Source: Mixta theicola (GTDB lineage Bacteria > Pseudomonadota > Gammaproteobacteria > Enterobacterales > Enterobacteriaceae). From it: a stretch of DNA of 64,000 nucleotides. The notes beneath the pieces are model-generated. The model did not search any database. It had not been told where the DNA came from and was given only the letters and a program-made list of their open reading frames with translations. The stretch's first letter is position 1. Each line of letters opens with the position of its first letter. This document shows positions 17,635-26,123 of the stretch, piece after piece. The translations under genes and the position numbers were made by a program. The stretch spans positions 248,001 through 312,000 of the forward strand of contig NZ_NWUO01000001.1 in the NCBI RefSeq assembly GCF_002895925.1, in the 5' to 3' direction.

Positions 17635-18012
17635 TTACGTCTGATAAGGGGTCAGTTGAGATAAAACGATTTGCCAGCCCGGCGGCGTGCGTCGCAGCAC
17701 CAGCGTGGAGAAACCAAACCGCACTTTTTCTTCACCCGTTTCCAGCAGTCGAACGGTGTTACGTGTATTACCGGCGAGGATAGCAATATTGCCTTCCAGA
17801 CGAATTTCAGGTGTATCGCGTGAAATAGCGCTAAAGCCGCCCATGCGTTCAATATGCGTCAGAAATTGTTGCTTGTTATGGACCATGCCGGTGCTGTGAA
17901 TATGGACAAGATCCTCTGCCAGTAAGCTTTCCAGCAGGATAAGGTCAGGTTGCGTTAAGGCCTGCTGGCGTTGCTGTTCGAATTCAAGCAGCTCGCTAAA
18001 CTGCGGTTTCAT
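17635..18012 (-). CDS. NTF2-like (SnoaL/DUF4440-type) small protein
   Basis: A 125-residue protein; the start at 18012 (MKPQFSELLEFEQQRQQ) lies 17 bases after the SDR stop and avoids a long overlap with it. The fold signature is LLEFEQQRQQALTQPDLILLESLLAEDLVHIHSTG at the N-terminus and a strand-rich second half ending GWQIVLSQLTPYQ, typical of DUF4440/SnoaL-like domains. Members include ketosteroid-isomerase-like enzymes and ring hydroxylase small subunits, so it may be an isomerase or dehydratase acting on a pathway intermediate. Confident at fold level only. Confidence 0.75.
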   Translation of the reverse strand: MKPQFSELLEFEQQRQQALTQPDLILLESLLAEDLVHIHSTGMVHNKQQFLTHIERMGGFSAISRDTPEIRLEGNIAILAGNTRNTVRLLETGEEKVRFGFSTLVLRRTPPGWQIVLSQLTPYQT

Positions 18013-18029
18013 TATCTGCCCCACCTCGG

Positions 18030-18812
18030 TTAAATCAGACCGTCGTAAGATCCACCGTCCAGTTGCAGGTTCTGGCCTGAGATGAAAGCGGCCTGCTGAC
18101 TGCATAAAAAAGCGCAGGCGGCGCCAAACTCCTGCGGCGTGCCATAACGCCTGGCGGCAATGGATTGCATATTGCGCAAGCGAGCTTCTTCGCGGCTAAT
18201 CCCCTCTTTCGCAATTAAACGCTGCAGCATAAATTCCTGCCGCGGCGTATCAATCCGCTCAGGCAACAGGTTATTAATCGTGACATTATCTTTCGCCACC
18301 TCCTGACTGATGGCTTTACATATTGCCGTCAGCGCGGTGCGCGCCGAGGTTGATAACCCCATCATATAATGCGGGGATTTCACCATCGCGGAGGTGATAT
18401 TAACGATGCGGCCAAAGCCCACGGCCTGCATACCGGGAAGCCAGGCGCGTATCAGCTGAACGGCGGGAATAAAATTGGCTTCCATTGCCTTGCGTAAGGC
18501 CTCCTCGCTCCAGTCAGATAACGCACCGGGCTGAGGCCCGGCATTATTCGTGACCAGAATGTCCACCTGCGGTAACGAAGCAATGATTTTTTCCCGTCCC
18601 GAAGACGTGGTCAGATCGGCGGCGATATAACTGACGGCTGCTGCGGGATTATCGAGGCGAAATTGCTGCACAACGCTTTGCAGCTTGCTTTCATCACGCC
18701 CGTTTAAAATGATGGCAACCCCTTCTGCCGCTAATGCCTGAGCGCAGGCCAGACCCAGCCCCTGCGATGAAGCACAGACAAACGCAACCCTATTTCTTAT
18801 GCCTAAGTCCAT
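18030..18812 (-). CDS. Short-chain dehydrogenase/reductase with degenerate active site
   Basis: A 260-residue SDR fold protein. The nucleotide motif is CASSQGLGLACAQ (~13-25) and the NNAG motif is TNNAGPQPG (~88-96). Ser141 of the catalytic set is present (VNITSAMV), but the Tyr and Lys expected at about 154 and 158 are Ser and Arg (GLSTSARTAL). This matches a known subgroup of SDR-like proteins with a GLSxxARxxLTG pattern, whose chemistry is unclear. NNLLPERIDTPRQ and the terminal LDGGS motif are intact. It is the first gene of the minus-strand operon, about 95 bases downstream of two-box operator 2. Confidence 0.82.
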   Translation of the reverse strand: MDLGIRNRVAFVCASSQGLGLACAQALAAEGVAIILNGRDESKLQSVVQQFRLDNPAAAVSYIAADLTTSSGREKIIASLPQVDILVTNNAGPQPGALSDWSEEALRKAMEANFIPAVQLIRAWLPGMQAVGFGRIVNITSAMVKSPHYMMGLSTSARTALTAICKAISQEVAKDNVTINNLLPERIDTPRQEFMLQRLIAKEGISREEARLRNMQSIAARRYGTPQEFGAACAFLCSQQAAFISGQNLQLDGGSYDGLI

Positions 18813-18906
18813 GATTTCTCCGCGATTTAACAGGATCGTTACCGGGTCGTATCCATTAATAAATTTTTGGCTATGACGTCGGGCTCGTTGCAGACTTCAT
18901 TAAACC

Positions 18907-18933
18907 AGATATATCTGTTATTACGATATGTCT
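18907..18933. promoter_or_regulatory. Two-box operator 2 (putative PadR-DUF2218 site) before the SDR operon
   Basis: AGATATATCT (18907-18916) and CGATATGTCT (18924-18933), 17 bp apart. Over 28 bases it differs from operator 1 at only three positions, in otherwise unrelated flanking sequence. Confidence 0.8.
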
Positions 18934-19137
18934 AGATATTGCTCTTCTCTGCGAATGAAAACTCAGAAGTTGGTCACGGATCGTCAACGGGAAAAGAAGG
19001 AGGTTGAGCGGAAGTTGTTTTGCCGGGGTTTCGGCAGTCGTAGGGGAAACAGGCCAGATTAAGATAAATATAACTATCTGCGGAGGAGCCCGCGCTTGCG
19101 CCTTCTGGGTTTGCCGTCACTTTTAAACGCCGGATTA

Positions 19138-19175
19138 AAAACCAGAGCGTCGCAATCGCAACGCCCTGGTTTTTT
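19138..19175. terminator. Hairpin terminator near the tannase gene end
   Basis: Imperfect arms AACCAGAGCGT and ACGCCCTGGTT with A and T tracts on both sides, 24 bases beyond the tannase stop. The rest of 18934-19198 shows no gene. Confidence 0.6.
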
Positions 19176-19198
19176 AATATTTATATTTTCCCGGATGA

Positions 19199-20941
19199 TT
19201 AATTAATAAATTGATAAGGCTGATAAAAACCAGATCCGGCCCAGTCATAATGCTCATTAATAACCGGTAGCTTTTTCGGCACATATGACGCCGCCTGTTT
19301 TACATCGCCCTTGCCGTTCCACACGGCATATTGCGGATAAGGATAAACAGGACGCGATGCCGCGTTGGCCGGAATGGTTTCCAGTTTCATATCCGGAAGA
19401 TTCAGCCGCGAAGGTTTACCTTCCTGCATCAGAGCCGCCTGTGAGGTGGGTTTACCTTCCGCGCCGACGGGCTGACCGAAACTGTTATTCTGCTGCGGTG
19501 AAGCCTGCCAGGTGGTGACAGCTTCAGGTGCCTGACCATTTTCCACCCAGTTCATTACCGGCGTCATAAAATCGACCAGGCTTGGGCCTTCACCATTCGA
19601 ACAGTGATAGACGCCGGGCAGCAAATAGAGACGCTCAAAGGCCTGCCGCTGCGACGTACCCATCTCTTTACCCAGCGCATGGTGATAAGCAATTGAATTG
19701 AGCGGCGAGATATGCGGATCGGCCCAGCCGTGCCAGATGATAAGCTTGCCGCCTGCGCGGGCGAACGCGCGCAAATCGGGATTGGTGGCGTCATAAAGGT
19801 TATGAAGCCTGCTCAGTTGATCGAAGGTTGCCTGGTCAAACTTCACATCGCTCAGAGTAAACCCTGGCGCTGGGTTGATGGCAAAATGGACATAACGCAG
19901 CGAGGAGAGCGCAATCATGGCGCTCATAACGGGTTGATGCGCCTCTGCGGGAATAAACACGCCTTGCCAGGCCAGTTCAGAACCATACTGCGGCCCGCCG
20001 ACAATCAGTTTACGCCCGGTTTTTACGTCGCGCGGCCCATCGTAGAGTTTCTTCAACGCGGTAAGTTGCGCGTCGCTCAGGCATTTACCCTGCTGCTCCG
20101 CTTTACAGCGTAATACCTCCAGGCGGGGATGGCAGGCTTCCGGCGCGGCAATCAGGCCATCTTTCTGGCCGTCCAGGGCATCACACTGGTTCATCACTGC
20201 CTGATGTATTAACGGAAGATCCTTTGCCGTCAGCAGCGCATTGCCATCTTTGTCCCGGTTACTGACCACCTGCCAGGTATGATACATCGCGTTCTGCACC
20301 TGGAAATTCATGGCTGCCGCGCCCGCAACGATGCCATTAAAGTCATGCGGAAAACGCTGGGCTGCCATCAGGGCTTCACGCCCGCCGTCTGAACAGCCGT
20401 TGAAATAGCTGAACGCCGCCGGTTTTTGATAGAACGCGGCAATGAGTTTTTTCGCCGCCAGCGCAGTCAAATGCTCTCCACGCCAGGCAAAATCACTGCG
20501 TTTCTGGCGGTCATTCCCCCAGTTCGTTTCCTCTTCACGGTGGCCCATATTAGTAGCAGCCACAGCAAAGCCGTTGCTGTTGAGCGGCGCGCAACCCGCC
20601 GCCGCGCCCGGCTGCAGCGTAATGGAGCCGCATAAGCCGCCACAGCCTACCTGCATGTAGCGTTGATTCCAGTGGTCAGCCGGTAATAACAGCCGAAAAC
20701 CAATTTCCGGTGCCAGCGTGCCTTCCACTTTACACCACTGCGCATTATTCAGTTTGATGACGGAGGTGCTGTCTACTTTGCTGCCTTTACCGCCGATGTC
20801 AGTCAGGTCGATAGTTTTCAGGCTGTCACAGCCTACTGACGGTTGCATCAACGCCAAATCCGCTGCATAAGCCTTCGGCAGTATTAAAAAAACCGCCAGC
20901 AGCGACAATAACGGCAGGCTGTAAAAAATCTTAGTTTTCAT
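19199..20941 (-). CDS. Tannase/feruloyl esterase-family secreted esterase
   Basis: A 580-residue precursor. The start at 20941 is taken because AGGAAACCCC precedes it and it gives a clean signal peptide (MKTKIFYSLPLLSLL... ending AYA, ~26 residues). The alpha/beta-hydrolase active site has the tannase-family CS-D-HC arrangement: GCSDGGRE (nucleophile Ser with adjacent Cys), WADPHIS (Asp) and VYHCSNG (His with adjacent Cys), the two Cys forming a disulfide that ties Ser to His. Family members release gallate or hydroxycinnamates from plant esters. The gallate genes begin 166 bases upstream, so galloyl-ester hydrolysis in the periplasm is the likely role. Confidence 0.85.
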   Translation of the reverse strand: MKTKIFYSLPLLSLLAVFLILPKAYAADLALMQPSVGCDSLKTIDLTDIGGKGSKVDSTSVIKLNNAQWCKVEGTLAPEIGFRLLLPADHWNQRYMQVGCGGLCGSITLQPGAAAGCAPLNSNGFAVAATNMGHREEETNWGNDRQKRSDFAWRGEHLTALAAKKLIAAFYQKPAAFSYFNGCSDGGREALMAAQRFPHDFNGIVAGAAAMNFQVQNAMYHTWQVVSNRDKDGNALLTAKDLPLIHQAVMNQCDALDGQKDGLIAAPEACHPRLEVLRCKAEQQGKCLSDAQLTALKKLYDGPRDVKTGRKLIVGGPQYGSELAWQGVFIPAEAHQPVMSAMIALSSLRYVHFAINPAPGFTLSDVKFDQATFDQLSRLHNLYDATNPDLRAFARAGGKLIIWHGWADPHISPLNSIAYHHALGKEMGTSQRQAFERLYLLPGVYHCSNGEGPSLVDFMTPVMNWVENGQAPEAVTTWQASPQQNNSFGQPVGAEGKPTSQAALMQEGKPSRLNLPDMKLETIPANAASRPVYPYPQYAVWNGKGDVKQAASYVPKKLPVINEHYDWAGSGFYQPYQFIN

Positions 20942-21107
20942 GGGGTTTCCTGAGGAAATACCGAGTGAGGCAAGTATAGATTTATCACCTCTTTTCACCG
21001 TGAAATCTTTTTGCTGGAGAATGTCATTTATCAGATAAGCAGCGTAAGAAAATATGTTTTAACCCGCTAATTCCTCAACGACTCACCTGCGTTCAACCCT
21101 ATATCGC

Positions 21108-21980
21108 TTACCGCAACCGGTCCAGCGTATCCTGCCAGACGAACGGCGTCAGATCGCTATAGCGCATGCCCTGCTCCGCTATTCTTGCCGGTAACCCAGC
21201 CTGCACCTGCTGCGTCGCATAACTCATGGCCGCTGCCACACCGACATCCTGCAAGGTTTTCACCACTTCGCCCATCTCTTCGGCGCGTCTGACGCCATGC
21301 TCGGCAACACGGCTAATAAGATAATGCGGCAGTTGATCGTCCCATCCCAGCGATGGAAAACTGGCATGCAGCGAGGCCAAAACAGCCTCTTCCACTCCAT
21401 ATTGCCGCGCTGCGCTGAGACATTCGGTGGTTAACGCTTCCAGCCCTTTGATCATCACGCTGCGGCACATCTTTATTGCCGACACATCGCCAATGCGCTC
21501 ACTGGCAGCGCGAGCGTTACAGCCCAGCGCGCTTAATGTCTCTGCGGCGTGGCTGGCTGCCAGCCCCCCCATCAGCAGCGACGTACCCAGCCGTTTTGGC
21601 GCTACCGGCGCCATTACCGCAACGTCCAGATAATCCCCGGCACCGGCGGCTACGGCTTTTGCCGCAGCACGCTTGGTTTCAGGTGCGACGGAATTAAAGT
21701 CGAGGAAAAGCTGGCCGGTACGCAGCAGCGGCGCAGCCTGCTCTGCTACGTCGAGCGCGTTACCTGCGGTGACCAGTGATAACACTAAATGCGCGCCGTC
21801 CAGCGCATCAGCCAGCGAACTGGCGGGCCGCACGCCAGCCTGCACCGCCAGCCCGTGCAAATGTTCGGCTTGCAGGTTAAGAAACTTTTTATCCCAAACG
21901 CGCACCTCCGCCGCACTCGCTAAATCCTGCGCATAAATTTGTCCAGCTTCGCCAAAACCTATAATCGCAATGCATGTCAT
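21108..21980 (-). CDS. NAD-binding 6-phosphogluconate dehydrogenase-like protein with DUF1932 domain
   Basis: A 290-residue protein with an N-terminal Rossmann domain (IIGFGEAGQIYAQDL, residues ~5-20) and the beta-hydroxyacid dehydrogenase-like core (LDFNSVAPETKRAAA; YLDVAVMAPVAP). The family's catalytic Lys is likely in SAIKMCRSVMIKGLEAL. The C-terminal ~75 residues match DUF1932. Gene order and spacing (10 bases after galD) put it in the galBCD transcript, although the standard gallate route has no step for it. It may reduce a gallate-pathway intermediate or a related acid. Function is otherwise unassigned. Confidence 0.78.
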   Translation of the reverse strand: MTCIAIIGFGEAGQIYAQDLASAAEVRVWDKKFLNLQAEHLHGLAVQAGVRPASSLADALDGAHLVLSLVTAGNALDVAEQAAPLLRTGQLFLDFNSVAPETKRAAAKAVAAGAGDYLDVAVMAPVAPKRLGTSLLMGGLAASHAAETLSALGCNARAASERIGDVSAIKMCRSVMIKGLEALTTECLSAARQYGVEEAVLASLHASFPSLGWDDQLPHYLISRVAEHGVRRAEEMGEVVKTLQDVGVAAAMSYATQQVQAGLPARIAEQGMRYSDLTPFVWQDTLDRLR

Positions 21981-21990
21981 TTTGCTCTCC

Positions 21991-23073
21991 TTAGTTGCCT
22001 GACCACAGTGAACCCGGAATGGCTACACGTCCCTCAAACAGCAAACGTGCGGTGCGAATCAGTCCGCTGTTGATCACGTTGCCCGCCGCATCTCGCGTCA
22101 ACATTACGCTAAATTCGCCGGTAGGATGTTCCACCGCCAGCCGCTGCTCGCCGTCATCGCTGACGCTTGCCAGCCCTTCCGTAACAGAGCCGGGGATCAG
22201 ACAGGCCGTCGCCACGCTAACCGCGCCCAGCACGCCAATCGATGCATGACAGCGATGAGGAATAAAGGTGCGAGTGGTAAGGGTGCCGCCCTGGGTCGGG
22301 GCGGCAATCAGCGTCATTTTCGGCACGGTGCGCTGCGCCACATCGCCAAGATTCATCAGTGGGCCAGCCTGTAAGCGGATGGACTCCAGCCGCGCTTTCA
22401 ACGCGTCGTCATTATCCAGCTGCTCACGCGTTTCCAGCCCGCTGCGCTGCAGATCGGCTGCACGTATCAGCACCACTGGCATACCATTATCGATACAGGT
22501 AACGTCAATCCCATCGAAACTGTCGCGCGCGTTGCCCGTCGGCAGTAATGCGCCACAGCTGGAACCGGCAATATCCTGAAAACTGAGCACCTGCTCAGCG
22601 GCAAAGCCCGGTACGCCATCAATCTGCGTGTCGCCCTCATACTCTACGGCACCATCAGGCGTGGCGATTTGCGCTTCGGCGATCTGCCCGGTGTTCACCA
22701 TAAAAATGCGCACCCGCGTGACGGCGCCCTGCGCTTTCACCAGGCCTTTCTCAATGGCAAAGGGGCCCACTGCGGCCAGAATGTTGCCGCAATTTTGTCC
22801 GTAATCCACCACGGCTTTATTGACGTTAACCTGCGCGAACAGGTAATCAACATCCGCGTCCGAACGCGCTGATGGCGAAATAATCGCGACTTTACTGGTC
22901 AGCGGGTCCGCCCCACCAATCCCGTCAATCTGACGCGCATCGGGCGAACCCATCACCGCCAGCAGCACGCGATCGCGCGTGGCGTTATCTTCAGGCAGAT
23001 CGGCTGCCAGAAAGCAGGCGGCTTTAGAGGTGCCGCCGCGCATCAGTACGCAAGGAAGAAAGGTCTGTTTCAT
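21991..23073 (-). CDS. galD: 4-oxalomesaconate tautomerase (PrpF family)
   Basis: A 360-residue PrpF-family isomerase with the typical N-terminus MKQTFLPCVLMRGGTSKAA and two similar halves. The active-site region YGQNCGNILAAVGPFAIE and the CHASIGVLGAV segment are present. In the Pseudomonas putida gallate pathway GalD converts the keto form of 4-oxalomesaconate, released by GalA, to the enol form used by GalB. Context supports this over other PrpF roles: it starts two bases after galC and lies in the same transcript as galB. Confidence 0.88.
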   Translation of the reverse strand: MKQTFLPCVLMRGGTSKAACFLAADLPEDNATRDRVLLAVMGSPDARQIDGIGGADPLTSKVAIISPSARSDADVDYLFAQVNVNKAVVDYGQNCGNILAAVGPFAIEKGLVKAQGAVTRVRIFMVNTGQIAEAQIATPDGAVEYEGDTQIDGVPGFAAEQVLSFQDIAGSSCGALLPTGNARDSFDGIDVTCIDNGMPVVLIRAADLQRSGLETREQLDNDDALKARLESIRLQAGPLMNLGDVAQRTVPKMTLIAAPTQGGTLTTRTFIPHRCHASIGVLGAVSVATACLIPGSVTEGLASVSDDGEQRLAVEHPTGEFSVMLTRDAAGNVINSGLIRTARLLFEGRVAIPGSLWSGN

Positions 23074-23075
23074 GA

Positions 23076-23792
23076 TCAGGCATTCTTCAGTTCATTAAGG
23101 GTATCCACATAGCGCAGCCCTTTTTCAGCCAGGGTTGGCCGCATCTGATAAATATCCAGCCCCAGCTCTCCGGCTGCGAGCCGCTGACGTTTACCTTCTT
23201 CAGCATCGACGCGTTTTTGCGCGGCAGCATCAACCGCCACAGCCTGCTCGCGGGGCACAATGACCACGCCATCATCATCGGCCACCACAATATCGCCCGG
23301 ATTAACCAGCTGTCCGGCACAGATCACCGGCACATTTACCGAGCCCAGCGTCTCTTTTACCGTCCCCTGCGCATACACGGCCCGCGACCAGACCGGAAAA
23401 TTCATATCACGCAGCGTCTGGCTGTCACGGATACCGATGTCGCCTACCAGGGCCACCACACCGCGCGCTTTTAATGAGGTTGCCAGCAGGTCGCCAAAAA
23501 AGCCGTCATGGCAATCAGAAGTGGGGGTCACCAGCAAAACATCGCCTGGCTGACACTGCTCTACCGCCACGTGAAACATCCAGTTATCACCGGGCGATAC
23601 CAGTACGGTGACGGCGCTGCCGGCAATGGCGCGATTTTGCTGCACCGGGCGCACGCGCGCATCCAGCAGGCCCGTACGTCCCTGTGCTTCATGCGTTGTC
23701 GCCACGCCGTAGCGCGCAAAACGCGTAATTAAACCCGCGTCGGCGCGCTCAATATGTCGCACTACTACGCCTTTTTTATTGACCAGACTCAT
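23076..23792 (-). CDS. galC: 4-carboxy-4-hydroxy-2-oxoadipate aldolase (RraA/LigK-like)
   Basis: A 238-residue class II HMG/CHA aldolase of the RraA-like family. Conserved metal and substrate motifs are visible: ATTHEAQGRTGLL near the N-terminus, then LLATSLKARGVVALVGD-IGIRDSQ with the Arg-Asp pair, and NPGDIVVADDDGVVIVP. The enzyme splits 4-carboxy-4-hydroxy-2-oxoadipate into pyruvate and oxaloacetate, the last step of gallate and protocatechuate 4,5-cleavage. It overlaps the galB stop by four bases, showing tight coupling. Confidence 0.9.
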   Translation of the reverse strand: MSLVNKKGVVVRHIERADAGLITRFARYGVATTHEAQGRTGLLDARVRPVQQNRAIAGSAVTVLVSPGDNWMFHVAVEQCQPGDVLLVTPTSDCHDGFFGDLLATSLKARGVVALVGDIGIRDSQTLRDMNFPVWSRAVYAQGTVKETLGSVNVPVICAGQLVNPGDIVVADDDGVVIVPREQAVAVDAAAQKRVDAEEGKRQRLAAGELGLDIYQMRPTLAEKGLRYVDTLNELKNA

Positions 23793-24529
23793 GACAAATC
23801 CTCCGTCACGCGTGGGAACAGGCTCTGATAACCTTCGCCGTGGCTGATAACTTTAGGCGAGGCAATCCCCACGTTGCGCTTGGCCTGTACCCCGCGCTGC
23901 AGGGCGACGCGCGTATAGTATTCCCACAGGTGCTCCTGCCCCGCCATGCACTGTATCGCCGCGTATTTCTGTTCCCATACCGACGTAATATCCAGCAGGA
24001 CGTCCGGCTTCCAGTGACACTGTTCCGGCTGGTGTGGCTCAAAACAATAGACTGGCGGCGCACCGATAATGGTTTCACCCGGACGATAGCCCTCGGCCTG
24101 CGCGATGATGCGCGCTTCCTGAGCCAGGTTAGCGGCCAGCGGATGATCGTAGTTATAGGGATCGTTGACCGAATGGGTCAGGACGAAGTGCGGCTGTACT
24201 TTGCGGAACACGTCAGCAAGACGGAACAACGTCTCTTTATCTGCGCGTAGCGGATAATCGCCAAGATCAAAAAACTCAATGCTGGCCCCAAGGATTTTTG
24301 CCGCCGCTTCGGCTTCTTCCTGACGGTGCTGCTTCACGATGGTTTCAGTCATGTTACCTTTGCGCCACAGCCTGGCTGATTCGCCGCGTTCGCCATAGGA
24401 AAGGCATACCACATGCACGTCGTAACCCCGTGCGGCATGCAACGCAATCGCGCCGCCCGCACGCCAGACAAAATCAGCGGAGTGTGCACTGACCACTAAG
24501 GCACTCTTTTTTAGCATCTTTTCCATCAT
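23789..24529 (-). CDS. galB: 4-oxalomesaconate hydratase (PIG-L family)
   Basis: A 246-residue PIG-L/LmbE-fold protein. The start at 24529 has AGGATGAC directly upstream; another ATG three bases on is possible, and a 263-residue version starting at 24580 would run into the operator region. The metal-site motif is AHSADFVWRAGG (variant of A-H-P-D-D) and a second His lies in YDHPLAANLAQE. P. putida GalB, of the same unusual family, hydrates enol-4-oxalomesaconate to 4-carboxy-4-hydroxy-2-oxoadipate. It is the first gene of a galB-galC-galD-DUF1932 transcript, divergent from galR. Confidence 0.88.
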   Translation of the reverse strand: MMEKMLKKSALVVSAHSADFVWRAGGAIALHAARGYDVHVVCLSYGERGESARLWRKGNMTETIVKQHRQEEAEAAAKILGASIEFFDLGDYPLRADKETLFRLADVFRKVQPHFVLTHSVNDPYNYDHPLAANLAQEARIIAQAEGYRPGETIIGAPPVYCFEPHQPEQCHWKPDVLLDITSVWEQKYAAIQCMAGQEHLWEYYTRVALQRGVQAKRNVGIASPKVISHGEGYQSLFPRVTEDLS

Positions 24530-24567
24530 GTCATCCTGCATTTTGCTGTTTTTTTCATCCTGACATG

Positions 24568-24582
24568 CCGTGCAACGCACGG
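24568..24582. promoter_or_regulatory. Inverted repeat in the galB-galR divergent promoter (candidate GalR site)
   Basis: CCGTGC-AAC-GCACGG is a perfect 6-bp inverted repeat located between the divergent starts of galB (24529) and galR (24657), a usual place for a LysR-type activator to bind. Confidence 0.55.
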
Positions 24583-24656
24583 ATAATGCCTTTCATTGCG
24601 TGAGTTATGACTTTTATTTATGTTGTGATTCAGACCTCATACGCTCTACGGTAAAA

Positions 24657-25883
24657 ATGAAAAAAGAAGCTGAAGAATACCAGTTAAAAATCATGCAAAT
24701 ACGTGCATTTTGCATGATTGCTGAACGCGGCACCGTATCGGAAGCCGCGAATAAATTGTTTCGTACCCAGTCGGCTATTACCCGCTCAATCCGTGATCTT
24801 GAGCACACTTTAGCCACGCCGCTGTTCGAGCGCCACGCGAGCGGCATGATGCTGACGGAAATGGGGAAATGTGTTCTGCCGCGCGCCATACGCGCCATTC
24901 AGGAGCTGCATCGGATCCCATCGCTGCTCAGCAAACTAAAACAGCGCGACGGCGGGCGCGAAGAGGCAGAGCCGATCTGGCTATTTAACCTGCGGCGCCT
25001 GCAAATTTTCCTGGCACTGTATCGGCTTCACCACACCCAAAGCGTGGCCACTTCGCTCGGTATCAGCCAACCCGCCGTCAGCGCGGCGTTAAAAGTACTG
25101 GAAAAAGGCGCAGGGTTAACGCTGTTTCAGCGCACGCCAAAAGGCATGATGCCTACGCCCGCCGGGCGCGAAATAGCGCCTTTTATTAGTCGCGCACTGA
25201 ATGAGATCCGTCACATACCTGAAGATCTCGCGGCACAGCAAGGTGTGCTAACCGGCATCGTGCACGTGGGCGCACTGCCGCTGTGCCGTAGCAGTTTGTT
25301 GCCTCTGGCGATTGCTCAGCTGGTGACGCGCCATCCCGGTATCAAAGTGGTAACCAATGAGAGCGCTTTTAGCGCGCTGGTGACGGAACTGCGCGCTGGT
25401 GATATTGATTTCATTCTCGGCGCACTGCGTCAGAATGATGCCGTGCCGGATATTCATAATCAGGTTTTGTTCGATGAGGAGCTTATTTTACTGGCGCGGC
25501 CGCAGCATCCGCTGGCTGAGCGCCCGCTCACCCCGGACGATTTGGCGCTGACGCAGTGGATCCTGCCGCGTGACAGCACCCCTGCGCGCCATTTATTAGA
25601 TCGCGCATTTAAGGCCCTGGGCATGCCCGCGCCGCAGCCGGTAGTGGAGAGTGGCGATCTGGCGATAGTGCGTGGGCTGCTGCTTCATTCAGATATGGTG
25701 GCGGCCGTCTCTTCGCATCAGCTTGAATATGAATTACGTGCCAAAATTCTTACGCCACTGAGGCTTAATCTGCCGGATACGCGCCGTGAAATTGGGTTAA
25801 CGTTCCGTCAGGGCGCGCTGCACTCGCCTGCGGCAAAAGCGTTGTTAAGCTGTATCAATGAGACGCTGGCTGACATCGCCTAA
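24657..25883 (+). CDS. galR: LysR-type regulator with two tandem helix-turn-helix domains (GalR-like)
   Basis: A 408-residue LysR-type protein from the ATG at 24657; the frame extends further upstream but through the divergent promoter. Typical LysR proteins are ~300 residues; the extra ~100 come from a second DNA-binding domain. HTH-1 spans ~13-71 (MIAERGTVSEAANKLFRTQSA...LFERHASGM) and HTH-2 ~112-171 (SVATSLGISQPAVSAALKVLE...LFQRTPKGM). The effector domain follows (GIVHVGALPLCRSSLLPLAI onward). Its place between galBCD and galTA makes it the likely gallate-responsive activator. The symbol is by context and family. Confidence 0.8.
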   Translation: MKKEAEEYQLKIMQIRAFCMIAERGTVSEAANKLFRTQSAITRSIRDLEHTLATPLFERHASGMMLTEMGKCVLPRAIRAIQELHRIPSLLSKLKQRDGGREEAEPIWLFNLRRLQIFLALYRLHHTQSVATSLGISQPAVSAALKVLEKGAGLTLFQRTPKGMMPTPAGREIAPFISRALNEIRHIPEDLAAQQGVLTGIVHVGALPLCRSSLLPLAIAQLVTRHPGIKVVTNESAFSALVTELRAGDIDFILGALRQNDAVPDIHNQVLFDEELILLARPQHPLAERPLTPDDLALTQWILPRDSTPARHLLDRAFKALGMPAPQPVVESGDLAIVRGLLLHSDMVAAVSSHQLEYELRAKILTPLRLNLPDTRREIGLTFRQGALHSPAAKALLSCINETLADIA

Positions 25884-26123
25884 ACGAAATTCATAGTGTA
25901 ACTTAACGTATTTAGCGTCAGGACTGGCTCTCCCTGCACTCTGGCGCACTTTACAACGCCTTCTGGCTATGTTAAACGCATCACATTATAAAGCTAACTC
26001 ATACCTCTAAAAGCCTTTTTTGACAGACACAGCTGCTCACCCCGCTTAACGTGTTACTCGATTGTTACCTTTCTCTCACCACAACGATAGCTGCCGTATG
26101 TAGCACACAAGAGAGCGTACCCG

